NCBI GenBank assembly: GCA_026415575.1
Contig: JAOAGV010000002.1
Location: forward strand, 30,308 to 94,307
Length of the DNA: 64,000 bases
Source: Candidatus Sumerlaeia bacterium
Lineage (GTDB): Bacteria; Sumerlaeota; Sumerlaeia; JADFCW01
Direction of reading: 5' to 3'
Shown here: positions 36,796-45,492 of the stretch, one piece after another
Numbering within the stretch: position 1 is the first letter of the stretch
Layout of the letters: each line of letters opens with the position of its first letter
Notes under the pieces: generated by a model
The model's input: only the letters and a program-made list of their open reading frames with translations
Told to the model about the DNA's origin: nothing
The model's database searches: none
Made by a program: the position numbers and the translations under genes

Positions 36796-37650
36796 ATGCC
36801 TTTGACCGAAGGAGAAAAGATAGGCCTGATTGCCGGCAGCGGGGAGTTTCCGATCACCTTTGCCGACGCCGCGCGCGCCAGCGGCTACAAAGTTATGGCC
36901 ATCGCCATTCAGGGCTTTGCCTCGCCCGAACTGGCCAACCATGTGGATGAAATCCACTGGCTGGGCGTGGGCCAGTTGGACACCCTGATTGCGCTGTGCC
37001 ATAAGAACAACGTGTCGAACCTAGCCCTCGCCGGCAAAATCGAACATGTGACCCTGTTCAATCTGGGAATTCCCGAAACGCGCGTCATCCGCCTGTTGAT
37101 GCGGCTGAGCGACCGCCGGGCCCAGTCGCTGGCCCGGGCGTTGATTGAAGAATTGGAGAGCGAAAACATTCATGTGCTCGATTCCTCGCTCTTTCTCAAA
37201 CCGCTTATGCCGCCCGAAGGCCTTCTAACGCCGCGCCGTCCGTTGCAGAAGCGCGAGAAGCGCGCCATCGAGTTCGGCTGGCCGCTCGCCCGCAAAGTCG
37301 CCGAGCTGGACATCGGCCAGAGCTTGATTGTCAAGGATGGCATGGTGGTGGCGGTCGAGGGGGCCGAAGGGACGGATAAGGCCATTCTCCGCGCAGGCGA
37401 GCTGGCCGGCCCCGGTACGGTCGTCATCAAAGTCAGCCGCCCGCGCCAGGATTTCCGCTTCGATCTGCCGGTGGTTGGCATCCAGACTATTCGGACCATG
37501 AGCGAGGCCAAAGCGTCGGCGCTGGCCATTTCGGCGGGCGAAACCATCCTCCTTAATCGCGAAGCGGTGACTGCCCTGGCCGAGGAATCGAATATTGCAA
37601 TTATTGCCCAGACGGACTCGCCGGCCAACGGAGGGAAAATGCCATGCTAG
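36796..37650 (+). CDS. lpxI: UDP-2,3-diacylglucosamine diphosphatase LpxI (DUF1009)
   Basis: IGLIAGSGEFPITFADAARASGYKVMAIAIQGF; GQSLIVKDGMVVAVEGAEGTDKAILRAGEL. Confidence 0.93.
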   Translation: MPLTEGEKIGLIAGSGEFPITFADAARASGYKVMAIAIQGFASPELANHVDEIHWLGVGQLDTLIALCHKNNVSNLALAGKIEHVTLFNLGIPETRVIRLLMRLSDRRAQSLARALIEELESENIHVLDSSLFLKPLMPPEGLLTPRRPLQKREKRAIEFGWPLARKVAELDIGQSLIVKDGMVVAVEGAEGTDKAILRAGELAGPGTVVIKVSRPRQDFRFDLPVVGIQTIRTMSEAKASALAISAGETILLNREAVTALAEESNIAIIAQTDSPANGGKMPC

Positions 37651-37958
37651 CACCCAAACGTTCCAACACAGTGTATGACGTCATTGCGGTGTCGGTGGGC
37701 ACCTTCTTCTTCCTGCTGTTTCTGCTTGTGTCGTTTCGACGCGAGCTCGGGCCGACCAGCGGCTTCGCCGGTCTGTTTATCCTCGTCATGATACTCGGAG
37801 CCATTGCCGCCGGCATCGGCGCTTTGCTCTCCCGCAGCTCGCGGGCACAAGACCGCCGGCTCGGGCTGATTTTGATTTCCGAGGGGGCGGTCCTGATTGT
37901 GCTGGTTCTCATTGCTTGGGCGTTCATGGGACCGACAGACCTGCCGCCGTTGAATTGA
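37644..37958 (+). CDS. Small integral membrane protein, unknown function
   Basis: Three predicted TMs; ATG overlaps lpxI stop. Confidence 0.7.
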   Translation: MLAPKRSNTVYDVIAVSVGTFFFLLFLLVSFRRELGPTSGFAGLFILVMILGAIAAGIGALLSRSSRAQDRRLGLILISEGAVLIVLVLIAWAFMGPTDLPPLN

Positions 37959-38066
37959 ACGCCTCGACCGGATGTGGGGCAGCCGGCATTTTGAGTTTTT
38001 CATCCAAACACAACGCAATCTATTTCGGGCCTTTCCATCTTTCCTATTTGCCTGCCATAATCACTC

Positions 38067-38876
38067 ATGTGTGCAAAAGAGCCATTGGATTTTGAACGGA
38101 TCGAACAGGTCGCGCGCGAGGCGCACCGCGCCGGCGGACGGATTCTGCGCCGCCATTTTCGCCGCCTGACCACCATCGAATTCAAGGGCCGCAACGACGC
38201 CGACCTGATTACCGTTGCCGACCGCGAATCGGAAGCGGCGATCATGGCGATTATTCGCCGCGCGTTTCCCGACCACGGAATTCTTGCCGAGGAATCGGGC
38301 GAAAGCCGCCCGCACGGCTCCACGAGCACCACCCAGTGGGTGATTGACCCGCTCGACGGAACGACAAACTTCGCCCATGGACTGGCCTACTACTCGATTT
38401 CCATCGGCGTCGTGCACGAGGGACGGACGGTTCTCGGCAGTGTCTCCTGTCCGCAGCTGGGCGAGTTCTTCTTTGCGCGGCGCGGCGGCGGCGCCACACT
38501 CAACGGCCGCCCCATTCGCGTCTCGACCGTCCCGTCGTTGCAGCGCAGTCTGGTGGTCACCGGCTTTCCCTACGACAGCCGCCAGCGCGCCGACCGCTAT
38601 CTGGCACAGTGGCGTGCCGTTATGATGAAAGCCCACGGATTGCGGCGGCTGGGCTCGGCCGCCATTGATCTGTGCTATGTAGCCGCCGGCATTTTCGATG
38701 CCTACTATGAAGAGTCGCTCAACCCGTGGGACTGGGCGCCGGGGGCGCTGATTGTTGAGGAAGCCGGCGGCCGCGTTACCGACTACGCAGGGCGGCCGTT
38801 TGATCCCGACATGAAGCAATGCCTCGCCACCAACGGCTACGTGCACGATGAGATGCTGCACGTGCTGAATGTATAA
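38067..38876 (+). CDS. Inositol monophosphatase family protein
   Basis: GILAEESGE; WVIDPLDGTTNFAHGLAYYSISIGV; NPWDWAPGALIVEEAGGRVTDYAG. Confidence 0.96.
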   Translation: MCAKEPLDFERIEQVAREAHRAGGRILRRHFRRLTTIEFKGRNDADLITVADRESEAAIMAIIRRAFPDHGILAEESGESRPHGSTSTTQWVIDPLDGTTNFAHGLAYYSISIGVVHEGRTVLGSVSCPQLGEFFFARRGGGATLNGRPIRVSTVPSLQRSLVVTGFPYDSRQRADRYLAQWRAVMMKAHGLRRLGSAAIDLCYVAAGIFDAYYEESLNPWDWAPGALIVEEAGGRVTDYAGRPFDPDMKQCLATNGYVHDEMLHVLNV

Positions 38877-39083
38877 ACCCCGGCGTTTGGAATCCCCATT
38901 TCCGTTTGCCCATCTTCGGTCTGCTGATATTGTCCATTCCGGCGCCGAGAGCATAGTGCATTCAGCGGGCTGAAAATGCGCCGCAAAAGTGAAAAAATAC
39001 AGGTCGAAGTAAAATGTGCACTGCGTGCGGCAAGATGAAATATGAGTTCCATGCGCCGAAAAAGATTAAAGATTATACTTGAT

Positions 39084-39105
39084 TATGTGCATATATAGCC
39101 ACATA
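39084..39105. promoter_or_regulatory. Candidate ArsR operator
   Basis: TATGTG-N10-CACATA inverted repeat about 33 bp upstream of arsR in an AT-rich promoter segment. Confidence 0.5.
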
Positions 39106-39137
39106 GTCTCAGCTGAATTGCATAGGGAGGAACTGAA

Positions 39138-39464
39138 ATGTCCCGAAGCCTGCTGCGCATGAAAGCCAACGTACTCAAATCTTTGGCCCACCCGACACGT
39201 CTTGCAATGATCGAGTATTTGGGAGCGGCGGGCGAGCGGTGCGTCTGCGAAATCGCCGAGCATGTCGAAGGCGCCGGCGACCGCACGACCATCTCGAAAC
39301 ATCTTGCCGTTCTTCGTGCCGCCGGTCTGGTGAGCGATCGAAAGGAAGGCCTGAAGGTCTTTTATCGCCTCAATTGTCCGTGTGTTCGAAGATTCCTGTC
39401 GTGTATCGAGCAGATGGTTGTGGAGCGCGTGCGAAGAGAGCACAAAGCGCTGCTGGCCAAATAG
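39138..39464 (+). CDS. arsR: ArsR/SmtB family transcriptional regulator
   Basis: KANVLKSLAHPTRLAMIEYLGAAGERCVCEIAEHVEGAGDRTTISKHLAVLRAAGLVSDRKEGLKVFYRL; CVC in helix alpha3. Confidence 0.95.
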   Translation: MSRSLLRMKANVLKSLAHPTRLAMIEYLGAAGERCVCEIAEHVEGAGDRTTISKHLAVLRAAGLVSDRKEGLKVFYRLNCPCVRRFLSCIEQMVVERVRREHKALLAK

Positions 39465-39466
39465 AC

Positions 39467-39586
39467 GTTGGACCGCCGGCGGCTCGCCGGTGCTTTAGAC
39501 GTGCGTGTGAGAAAAAGGTTGGGTTTGGCGGATGCAATTTGGCAGGGATAGCGGTTGGAACACCGGCGAGCCGCCGGCGGTCCAAC
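39467..39586. mobile_element. Palindromic MITE/REPIN-like element, family II, copy 1
   Basis: Perfect 26-bp terminal inverted repeat GTTGGACCGCCGGCGGCTCGCCGGTG (39467-39492) / CACCGGCGAGCCGCCGGCGGTCCAAC (39561-39586). Confidence 0.88.
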
Positions 39587-39623
39587 GGCCGCCAATAGTA
39601 TAGAGAGCAAGGAGGTCCGCACA

Positions 39624-39863
39624 ATGAAGATTCAAGTTCTGGGCGTCGGGTGTCCCAAATGCAAACAGCTGGAGGCCAATGCAAAAGAGGCGCTTCGGCT
39701 TCTGGGCATGAATGATCCGGTCGAGAAAGTAACCGACATTCGCGAGATCATGAAATTCGGCGTCATGATGACCCCGGCGCTCGCGATTGACGGAAAAGTG
39801 GTGCTGTCCGGCAAGGTCGCCTCGCCTGCCGAAATTCAATCGGCCATCACGTCGGCGCTATAG
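39624..39863 (+). CDS. Thioredoxin-like small redox protein (redox-active disulfide type)
   Basis: MKIQVLGVGCPKCKQLEANAKEAL...MTPALAIDGKVVLSGKVAS; AAGGAGG RBS. Confidence 0.9.
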   Translation: MKIQVLGVGCPKCKQLEANAKEALRLLGMNDPVEKVTDIREIMKFGVMMTPALAIDGKVVLSGKVASPAEIQSAITSAL

Positions 39864-39911
39864 TGGCCGGACGGCATGGGCCAGATGGACTGAATAGACA
39901 GGGCGGGCGCC

Positions 39912-41219
39912 ATGGACAAAAGGGAGTGGAAAACATTTGCCGCGCTGGCGGGGATTTTTCTCCTCGCCTACTTTTTGCCGCTGGGCAATCCCAAAGTATC
40001 AAACGCCGTGCTCGAGGCGTTTCGTCTGCTCCAGTGGTATGCGCGCGAGCATACACTGGCATGTGTCGTGCCGGCGATGTTCATCGCAGGGGCGATCTCA
40101 ACGTTTCTCTCGCAGGCATCGGTTCTGCGCTATCTGGGACCGAATTCACCCCGCGTGCTGGCCTATACGGTCGGCTCGGTTTCCGGCATCATCCTCGCGG
40201 TCTGTTCGTGCAGCGTGCTGCCGATGTTTGCGGGCATTTACTCGATGGGCGCGGGACTGGGGCCGGCCTGTGCCTTTTTGTATTCGGGGCCGGCAATCAA
40301 CGTGATGGCGATTTTTCTCTCCGCGCGCGTGCTGGGTTGGGACTTGGGCGTGGCGCGCGCCGTGGGGGCGATCTCCTTTGCATTTATCATCGGACTTTTG
40401 ATGGCATTTATTTTTCGTCGCAGCGAAAAAGTGCGGCTCGACATGGCCATGCAAATGCCCGAACCGCCACGACCGCGCCGCCGACTTTGGCAGACGTCGC
40501 TTTACTTCCTCTGCATGATCCTCTTTCTCGTTTTCAGCGACTGGTATAACACCAACGACGTGACGATCCGCATGAAGGACGGCTCCACCGTCACCGCCAA
40601 TGTTCGCTACAAGACCACCGACGCCCTCGACGTTCAGGAGTATCTTGCCGACGGTTCGCTCTCGACCGAAACCCGCCGCATCGCCCGCGCCGACATCGCC
40701 GGGATCGCGCCCGTGCCCAGCCTCACCATGACCATCCACGGCATCAAGTGGTATCTGGCCGGCGCCATGGGGCTGGCCGTGCTGGCCATGCTGGCCGCGT
40801 GGTTCACGCGCGACGAGGTCAGGGAGTGGCTCCACGCGACGTGGGACTTCGGCAAGATGATCGTGCCGCTGCTGTTCGGCGGCGTGTTTGTGACGGGTTT
40901 CATCGGCGCGCTGATTCCGGAGAAGTATGTGGCGACGCTGGTGGGCGGCGACAGTCTGGCCGCCAACTTCATCGCCTCGTTCGTCGGCATGATCTGGTAT
41001 TTTGCCACACTGACCGAAATCCCCATAACCGAGATGTTGCTGCGGTTGGGCATGGGACGCGGGCCGGCGCTGGCGTTGCTTCTCGCCGGACCGGCGCTAT
41101 CGCTGCCCAGCATGCTGGTGATCTACCGAATTGTCGGGTTCCGAAAGACTTTGGTTTTCTGTTTGTTGACTGTTGTCATGTCCACCATCGTAGGGATGAT
41201 CTTCGGATGGATGGTGTAG
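39912..41219 (+). CDS. Permease, DUF318/UPF0718 (ArsP / SO_0444-like)
   Basis: GIILAVCSCSVLPMFAGIYSMGAGLGPACAFLYSGPAINVMAIFLSARVLG; second half GLIP-like repeat; central about 80 aa soluble insertion. Confidence 0.88.
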   Translation: MDKREWKTFAALAGIFLLAYFLPLGNPKVSNAVLEAFRLLQWYAREHTLACVVPAMFIAGAISTFLSQASVLRYLGPNSPRVLAYTVGSVSGIILAVCSCSVLPMFAGIYSMGAGLGPACAFLYSGPAINVMAIFLSARVLGWDLGVARAVGAISFAFIIGLLMAFIFRRSEKVRLDMAMQMPEPPRPRRRLWQTSLYFLCMILFLVFSDWYNTNDVTIRMKDGSTVTANVRYKTTDALDVQEYLADGSLSTETRRIARADIAGIAPVPSLTMTIHGIKWYLAGAMGLAVLAMLAAWFTRDEVREWLHATWDFGKMIVPLLFGGVFVTGFIGALIPEKYVATLVGGDSLAANFIASFVGMIWYFATLTEIPITEMLLRLGMGRGPALALLLAGPALSLPSMLVIYRIVGFRKTLVFCLLTVVMSTIVGMIFGWMV

Positions 41220-41333
41220 TTTGAAACAAGGGGCGGAAAGTGAAGCAGACTTGCTGCAACCCATAACCATGTGCATCCCGCCGTCGAGTAAGCCAAGGCG
41301 CTTTTCGGGGTTGGGACAAAGGAGAGGCCGCGT

Positions 41334-41771
41334 ATGAAACCCAAAGCCGCAATTGCTGTCGCAGCCATTATCTTGGCTGCGGGTCTTGTTGTCGCTGTCA
41401 AACAAGCACAACAACGGAGCCGCTCGGACAGTGGGGCAACCGCTTCCCGCTCGGAGTTTCCGCCCCCGCCCGCCACACTGCCCCGCCTGCTCGACATCGG
41501 GGCCGGCAAGTGCATTCCCTGCAAGATGATGGCGCCGATTCTGGACGGCTTGAAGAAAGAATATGAGGGACGGATGGATGTCGTCGTAATAGATCTGACT
41601 GAACACCCGGAGGCCAGCCGGTTCTACGATATCAGTCTCATTCCCACGCAGATTTTTTACGACGCGTCGGGAAAGGAACTGTGGCGCCACGAGGGCTTCA
41701 TCGCCAAAGAGGATATTCTCGCCAAATGGAAAGAACTGGGGTTCGACTTCCAGAAGGATGCGGACAAGTGA
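41334..41771 (+). CDS. Membrane-anchored thioredoxin-fold protein
   Basis: N-terminal TM; DIGAGKCIPCKMMAPILDGLKKEYEGRMDVVVID...ISLIPTQIFYDASGKELWRHEGF. Confidence 0.9.
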   Translation: MKPKAAIAVAAIILAAGLVVAVKQAQQRSRSDSGATASRSEFPPPPATLPRLLDIGAGKCIPCKMMAPILDGLKKEYEGRMDVVVIDLTEHPEASRFYDISLIPTQIFYDASGKELWRHEGFIAKEDILAKWKELGFDFQKDADK

Positions 41772-41800
41772 CGGCAGCCGCGAGAGGAGCGCATTAGGCG

Positions 41801-42499
41801 ATGGAGCAACTCTTCACGGCATTAACGCGCGCCATGGAAGGGACTGCAGTTGTGGCTTTGGCCGCCTCGTTTGTCTGGGGCATCCTGAGCATTCTGCTCA
41901 GCCCGTGCCATCTGGCCAGTATTCCGCTGATCATCGGTTTCATTGACGCCCAGGGACAAATGACCACGCGACGGGCGTTTTCGCTTTCTGCGCTGTTTGC
42001 CGGCGGCATATTGATGACGATCGCGATGATTGGGACGATTACGGCTGCCGCCGGCCGGATGCTGGGCGATCTGGGTCCCTATGCCAATTACTTTGTGGCG
42101 CTGATCTTTTTTGCCGTGGGACTGTATTTGTTCGATGTGTTTCCGATGCCTTGGTCGGGTCCCGACACCGCGCGGATGAAACGAAGGGGGCTGTGGGCGG
42201 CCTTTTTGCTTGGCCTGATCTTTGGCGTGGCCATCGGCCCGTGCACTTTCGCCTACATGGCGCCGATGCTGGCCGTGACGTTCAAGTTGGCCGCCACACA
42301 ATTGCTTTACGGCATACTTCTGCTGCTTGCCTACGGCCTCGGACACTGTTCGGTGATTGTGCTGGCGGGAACGTCCACAGAGTGGGTCCAGCGTTACTTG
42401 AATTGGAATGAGCAATCAAAAGGCGCGCTGATTTTGAAGCGCGTATGCGGCGCCTTGGTGATTTTAGGCGGTCTGTATCTGATTTATATCGCAAGATAA
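41801..42499 (+). CDS. CcdA/DsbD-like membrane electron transfer protein
   Basis: SILLSPCHLASIPLIIGFI and GVAIGPCTFAYMAPML: paired Pro-Cys TM motifs of the CcdA family; 6 TMs. Confidence 0.88.
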   Translation: MEQLFTALTRAMEGTAVVALAASFVWGILSILLSPCHLASIPLIIGFIDAQGQMTTRRAFSLSALFAGGILMTIAMIGTITAAAGRMLGDLGPYANYFVALIFFAVGLYLFDVFPMPWSGPDTARMKRRGLWAAFLLGLIFGVAIGPCTFAYMAPMLAVTFKLAATQLLYGILLLLAYGLGHCSVIVLAGTSTEWVQRYLNWNEQSKGALILKRVCGALVILGGLYLIYIAR

Positions 42500-42516
42500 G
42501 GGAGGCGCTTGCCGCG

Positions 42517-42636
42517 GTTGGACCGCCGGCGGCCCGCCGGTGCTTTACGCGTGTGTGCGAGGAGAAAGGTTGGGTAGGCGGACGCAATTTGGCAAGGATA
42601 ACGGCTGGAACACCGCCGAGCCGCCGGCGGTTCAAC
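42517..42636. mobile_element. Palindromic MITE/REPIN-like element, family II, copy 2
   Basis: GTTGGACCGCCGGCGGCCCGCCGGTG ... CACCGCCGAGCCGCCGGCGGTTCAAC; interior clearly similar to copy 1 (GGTTGGGTNNGGCGGANGCAATTTGGCANGGATANCGG). Confidence 0.88.
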
Positions 42637-42655
42637 CTCGGTTCATACATTCAGA

Positions 42656-43519
42656 ATGGTGGCAAAGAAGAAGAAAATCCAGTCCGCGGAGACCGTCCGC
42701 GAATCGGTTCGCAAAGGCTACGGCGAGATCGCGCAGGCCGGCTTGTCGTGCTGCGCGTCGTCCTGCTGCGGCGCGCCGCAGCCCGCGCAACTGGCCGAGG
42801 CCATCGGCTATAGCCAAAAGGACCTGGCCGTGTTGCCCGAAGGGGCCAACATGGGATTGTCCTGCGGCAATCCGACGGCGCTGGCCTCGCTCCGGCCCGG
42901 CGAAGTCGTGCTCGATTTGGGCAGCGGCGGCGGATTTGATTGCTTCATTGCCGGACCCAAGGTCGGCCGCAAAGGCCGCATCATCGGCGTGGACATGACG
43001 CCCGAGATGGTCGCCAAGGCGCGAAAGAACATCGCGGCCTATACCCGGCGGACAGGATTAAGCAACGTCGAGTTCCGCCTCGGGGAAATCGAGCATTTGC
43101 CGGTGGCCGATTCGAGCGTGGACGTCGTGATCTCCAACTGCGTCATCAACCTGTCGCCCGACAAACCGCAGGTCTGGCGCGAGATCGCGCGCGTGTTGAA
43201 ACCCGGCGGCCGCGTCGCCGTCTCCGATCTTGCCTTGCTGAAGCCTCTTCCGCCGGAAGTGACCGAGATGGTCGTGGCGCTGATCGGCTGCATCGCCGGC
43301 GCGGTGCTGGTCGAAGAAACGCGGCGCATGGTCGAGGCTGCCGGGCTGACGGAGATTGTGCTCACTCCCAAAGCCGACTACATCGAATCCATGACCCAAT
43401 GGCAGGATCCGCTGTATCAGAAGATTATGGCCCACCTTCCGCCGGGCGCCAAGCCGTCGGATTTCATCACGAGTTTGGAAGTCCGTGCCCGAAAGCCCGC
43501 CGGGCCCTGTTGCGCATAA
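42656..43519 (+). CDS. arsM: Arsenite S-adenosylmethyltransferase
   Basis: GLSCCASSCCG; GLSCGNPTALASLRPGEVVLDLGSGGGFDCFIA; ISNCVINLSPDKPQVWREIARVLKPGGRVAVSD; GPCCA C-terminus. Confidence 0.96.
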   Translation: MVAKKKKIQSAETVRESVRKGYGEIAQAGLSCCASSCCGAPQPAQLAEAIGYSQKDLAVLPEGANMGLSCGNPTALASLRPGEVVLDLGSGGGFDCFIAGPKVGRKGRIIGVDMTPEMVAKARKNIAAYTRRTGLSNVEFRLGEIEHLPVADSSVDVVISNCVINLSPDKPQVWREIARVLKPGGRVAVSDLALLKPLPPEVTEMVVALIGCIAGAVLVEETRRMVEAAGLTEIVLTPKADYIESMTQWQDPLYQKIMAHLPPGAKPSDFITSLEVRARKPAGPCCA

Positions 43520-43558
43520 GATTCAAGGAATCGCGGAGAAAAGGAGCACCGAATCCCC

Positions 43559-44644
43559 ATGAGCCAGCCTTGCGTCCCAAGCCCAAAGAAGCGCCTCAAC
43601 CTCTTTGAACGGTATCTCACGCTGTGGGTGGCCGTGTGCATGATCATCGGCGTGCTGGTCGGCAAGGCGCTGCCCGACCTGACCAACCGGCTGCGCGCGA
43701 TGGAATTCGCCGGCGGCAGCCAGATCAACATCCCCATCGCCGTGTTGATCTGGCTGATGATCTATCCGATGATGCTCAAGGTGGACTTTGCGTCGGTCGT
43801 GGGCATTCGCAAGCGGCCGCGCGGACTGGTCATCACGCTGGTGGTCAACTGGCTGGTCAAGCCGTTCAGCATGGCGCTGATCGGCTGGGTGTTTTTCAAG
43901 CACATCTTTCTGCCGTGGATCGGACCGGAGCTGGCCGACCAATACATCGCGGGCGTCATCATTCTCGCCGCCGCACCTTGCACGGCGATGGTGTTTGTCT
44001 GGAGCTATCTGACCGACGGCGACCCCGCCTATACGCTCGTGCAGGTCTCGGTCAATGACCTAATCATGCTGTTTGCCTTCGCACCGATTGTGAAATTTCT
44101 CGTGAGCGGCGCTTCTGCACTGACGGTTCCGTTCATGGTTCTGCTCTATGCCGTGATCTTCTTTATCGTGATCCCGCTGACGGCAGGGGCGGTCACGCGG
44201 ACATTGCTGGTACGCGCCTACGGACGCGACTGGTTCGAAAACCAATTCCTGCCGTTTTTCCATCCCGTTACCGTGATCGCGCTTCTGGCAACGCTGGTCT
44301 TCATCTTTGCCTTTCAGGCCGAAAACCTCACCACACGGTTCTTTCACGTGGTACTGATTGCGATCCCGATTTTGATTCAGGTGTATTTCAACTCGTCGCT
44401 GACCTACGGGTTGATGAAACTCTTTCGCGTCAGCCACAACGTGGCCGCGCCGGGCGCGCTGATCGGCGCAAGCAACTTCTTCGAGCTGGCGGTGGCAACG
44501 GCAATCGCCTTGTTCGGTCCCGAATCGGGCGCGGCGCTGGCCACGGTCGTCGGCGTGCTGGTCGAAGTGCCCGTGATGCTGTCGGTGTGCAAGGTGTGCA
44601 ATTTGACGCGGGGATGGTTTCCGGCCGAAACGCACGGCGGATGA
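43559..44644 (+). CDS. acr3: ACR3-family arsenite efflux transporter
   Basis: RYLTLWVAVCMIIGVLVGK; LIWLMIYPMMLKVDF; LAAAPCTAMVFVWSYLTDGDPAYTLVQVSVNDLIML; GASNFFELAVATAIALFG. Confidence 0.97.
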   Translation: MSQPCVPSPKKRLNLFERYLTLWVAVCMIIGVLVGKALPDLTNRLRAMEFAGGSQINIPIAVLIWLMIYPMMLKVDFASVVGIRKRPRGLVITLVVNWLVKPFSMALIGWVFFKHIFLPWIGPELADQYIAGVIILAAAPCTAMVFVWSYLTDGDPAYTLVQVSVNDLIMLFAFAPIVKFLVSGASALTVPFMVLLYAVIFFIVIPLTAGAVTRTLLVRAYGRDWFENQFLPFFHPVTVIALLATLVFIFAFQAENLTTRFFHVVLIAIPILIQVYFNSSLTYGLMKLFRVSHNVAAPGALIGASNFFELAVATAIALFGPESGAALATVVGVLVEVPVMLSVCKVCNLTRGWFPAETHGG

Positions 44645-44647
44645 ACC

Positions 44648-45412
44648 CTATCGCCGGCTGGTGACAAACACAACTGACGGGCTGGCATCGGTCAGCGGTT
44701 CGCCCGCCCAGCCGCCGTAGGCGCGGTAGTTGCCCCACGGCCCGCTCTCGAACGCGCGCTCAATTTCCACCGGCATGATCTTCTGCAAATATTGATAGAA
44801 GGTCTCCGCCTTCCACGTGGTCTCGCCCGGACGCCGCGTCATGCGGCTGACCAGCATCAGCAGATTGCTCCCGCCCGTATTGATGTAGTGCCGCGTCAGA
44901 AGCACCTCCCGTCCGGCCTCGGTCCATGAACGCACAGGCTGCAGCCGCACGCCACCGGCCTCGACCCACGAAACATTGACAATCTGACCGATGACAATCC
45001 CGCCGCGGCGAAGCAGCGGCGCAATCTGGCGTGACACCTTGGCCAGCGAGGTGTCCTCCGTGACCAGATGCGGCAGCGTGTTGCCCAGACACAAAATGGC
45101 GTCGAACCGCTGCGTGGCACGGGCGGCCAGATCGCCGAGGGTGGCCAGTTCAAAGGTTGCGCCCTCGACGCGGGGGGCGGCTTGGGCTTTTTCGATCATC
45201 GCCGGCGAGGTATCAATGCCCAGCACGCGAAGGCCCTCGGCGGCCAGCGCACGCGCATGCGCTCCTGTGCCGCAGCCGATGTCGAGCACTTCCTTGCCTT
45301 CGATCTGCCGGATTTCGCGAAGCAAAAAAGGAACTTCGCGGCTCAACCGTGCCGGCTCGTCGGTCATCTGCGCATATTCGTCAGCCATGTGCTCATAGAA
45401 ATCTTCGGGCAT
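44648..45412 (-). CDS. Class I SAM-dependent methyltransferase
   Basis: EVLDIGCGTGAHARALAAEGLRVLGIDTSPAMI; FDAILCLGNTLPHL. Confidence 0.92.
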   Translation of the reverse strand: MPEDFYEHMADEYAQMTDEPARLSREVPFLLREIRQIEGKEVLDIGCGTGAHARALAAEGLRVLGIDTSPAMIEKAQAAPRVEGATFELATLGDLAARATQRFDAILCLGNTLPHLVTEDTSLAKVSRQIAPLLRRGGIVIGQIVNVSWVEAGGVRLQPVRSWTEAGREVLLTRHYINTGGSNLLMLVSRMTRRPGETTWKAETFYQYLQKIMPVEIERAFESGPWGNYRAYGGWAGEPLTDASPSVVFVTSRR

Positions 45413-45492
45413 GGATGGGTTCTCCTCGATGATGGGGAATGGTCATTATGAACGGTGTGGACGAACTGGACAAGACAACACCCCGCTGTGTT

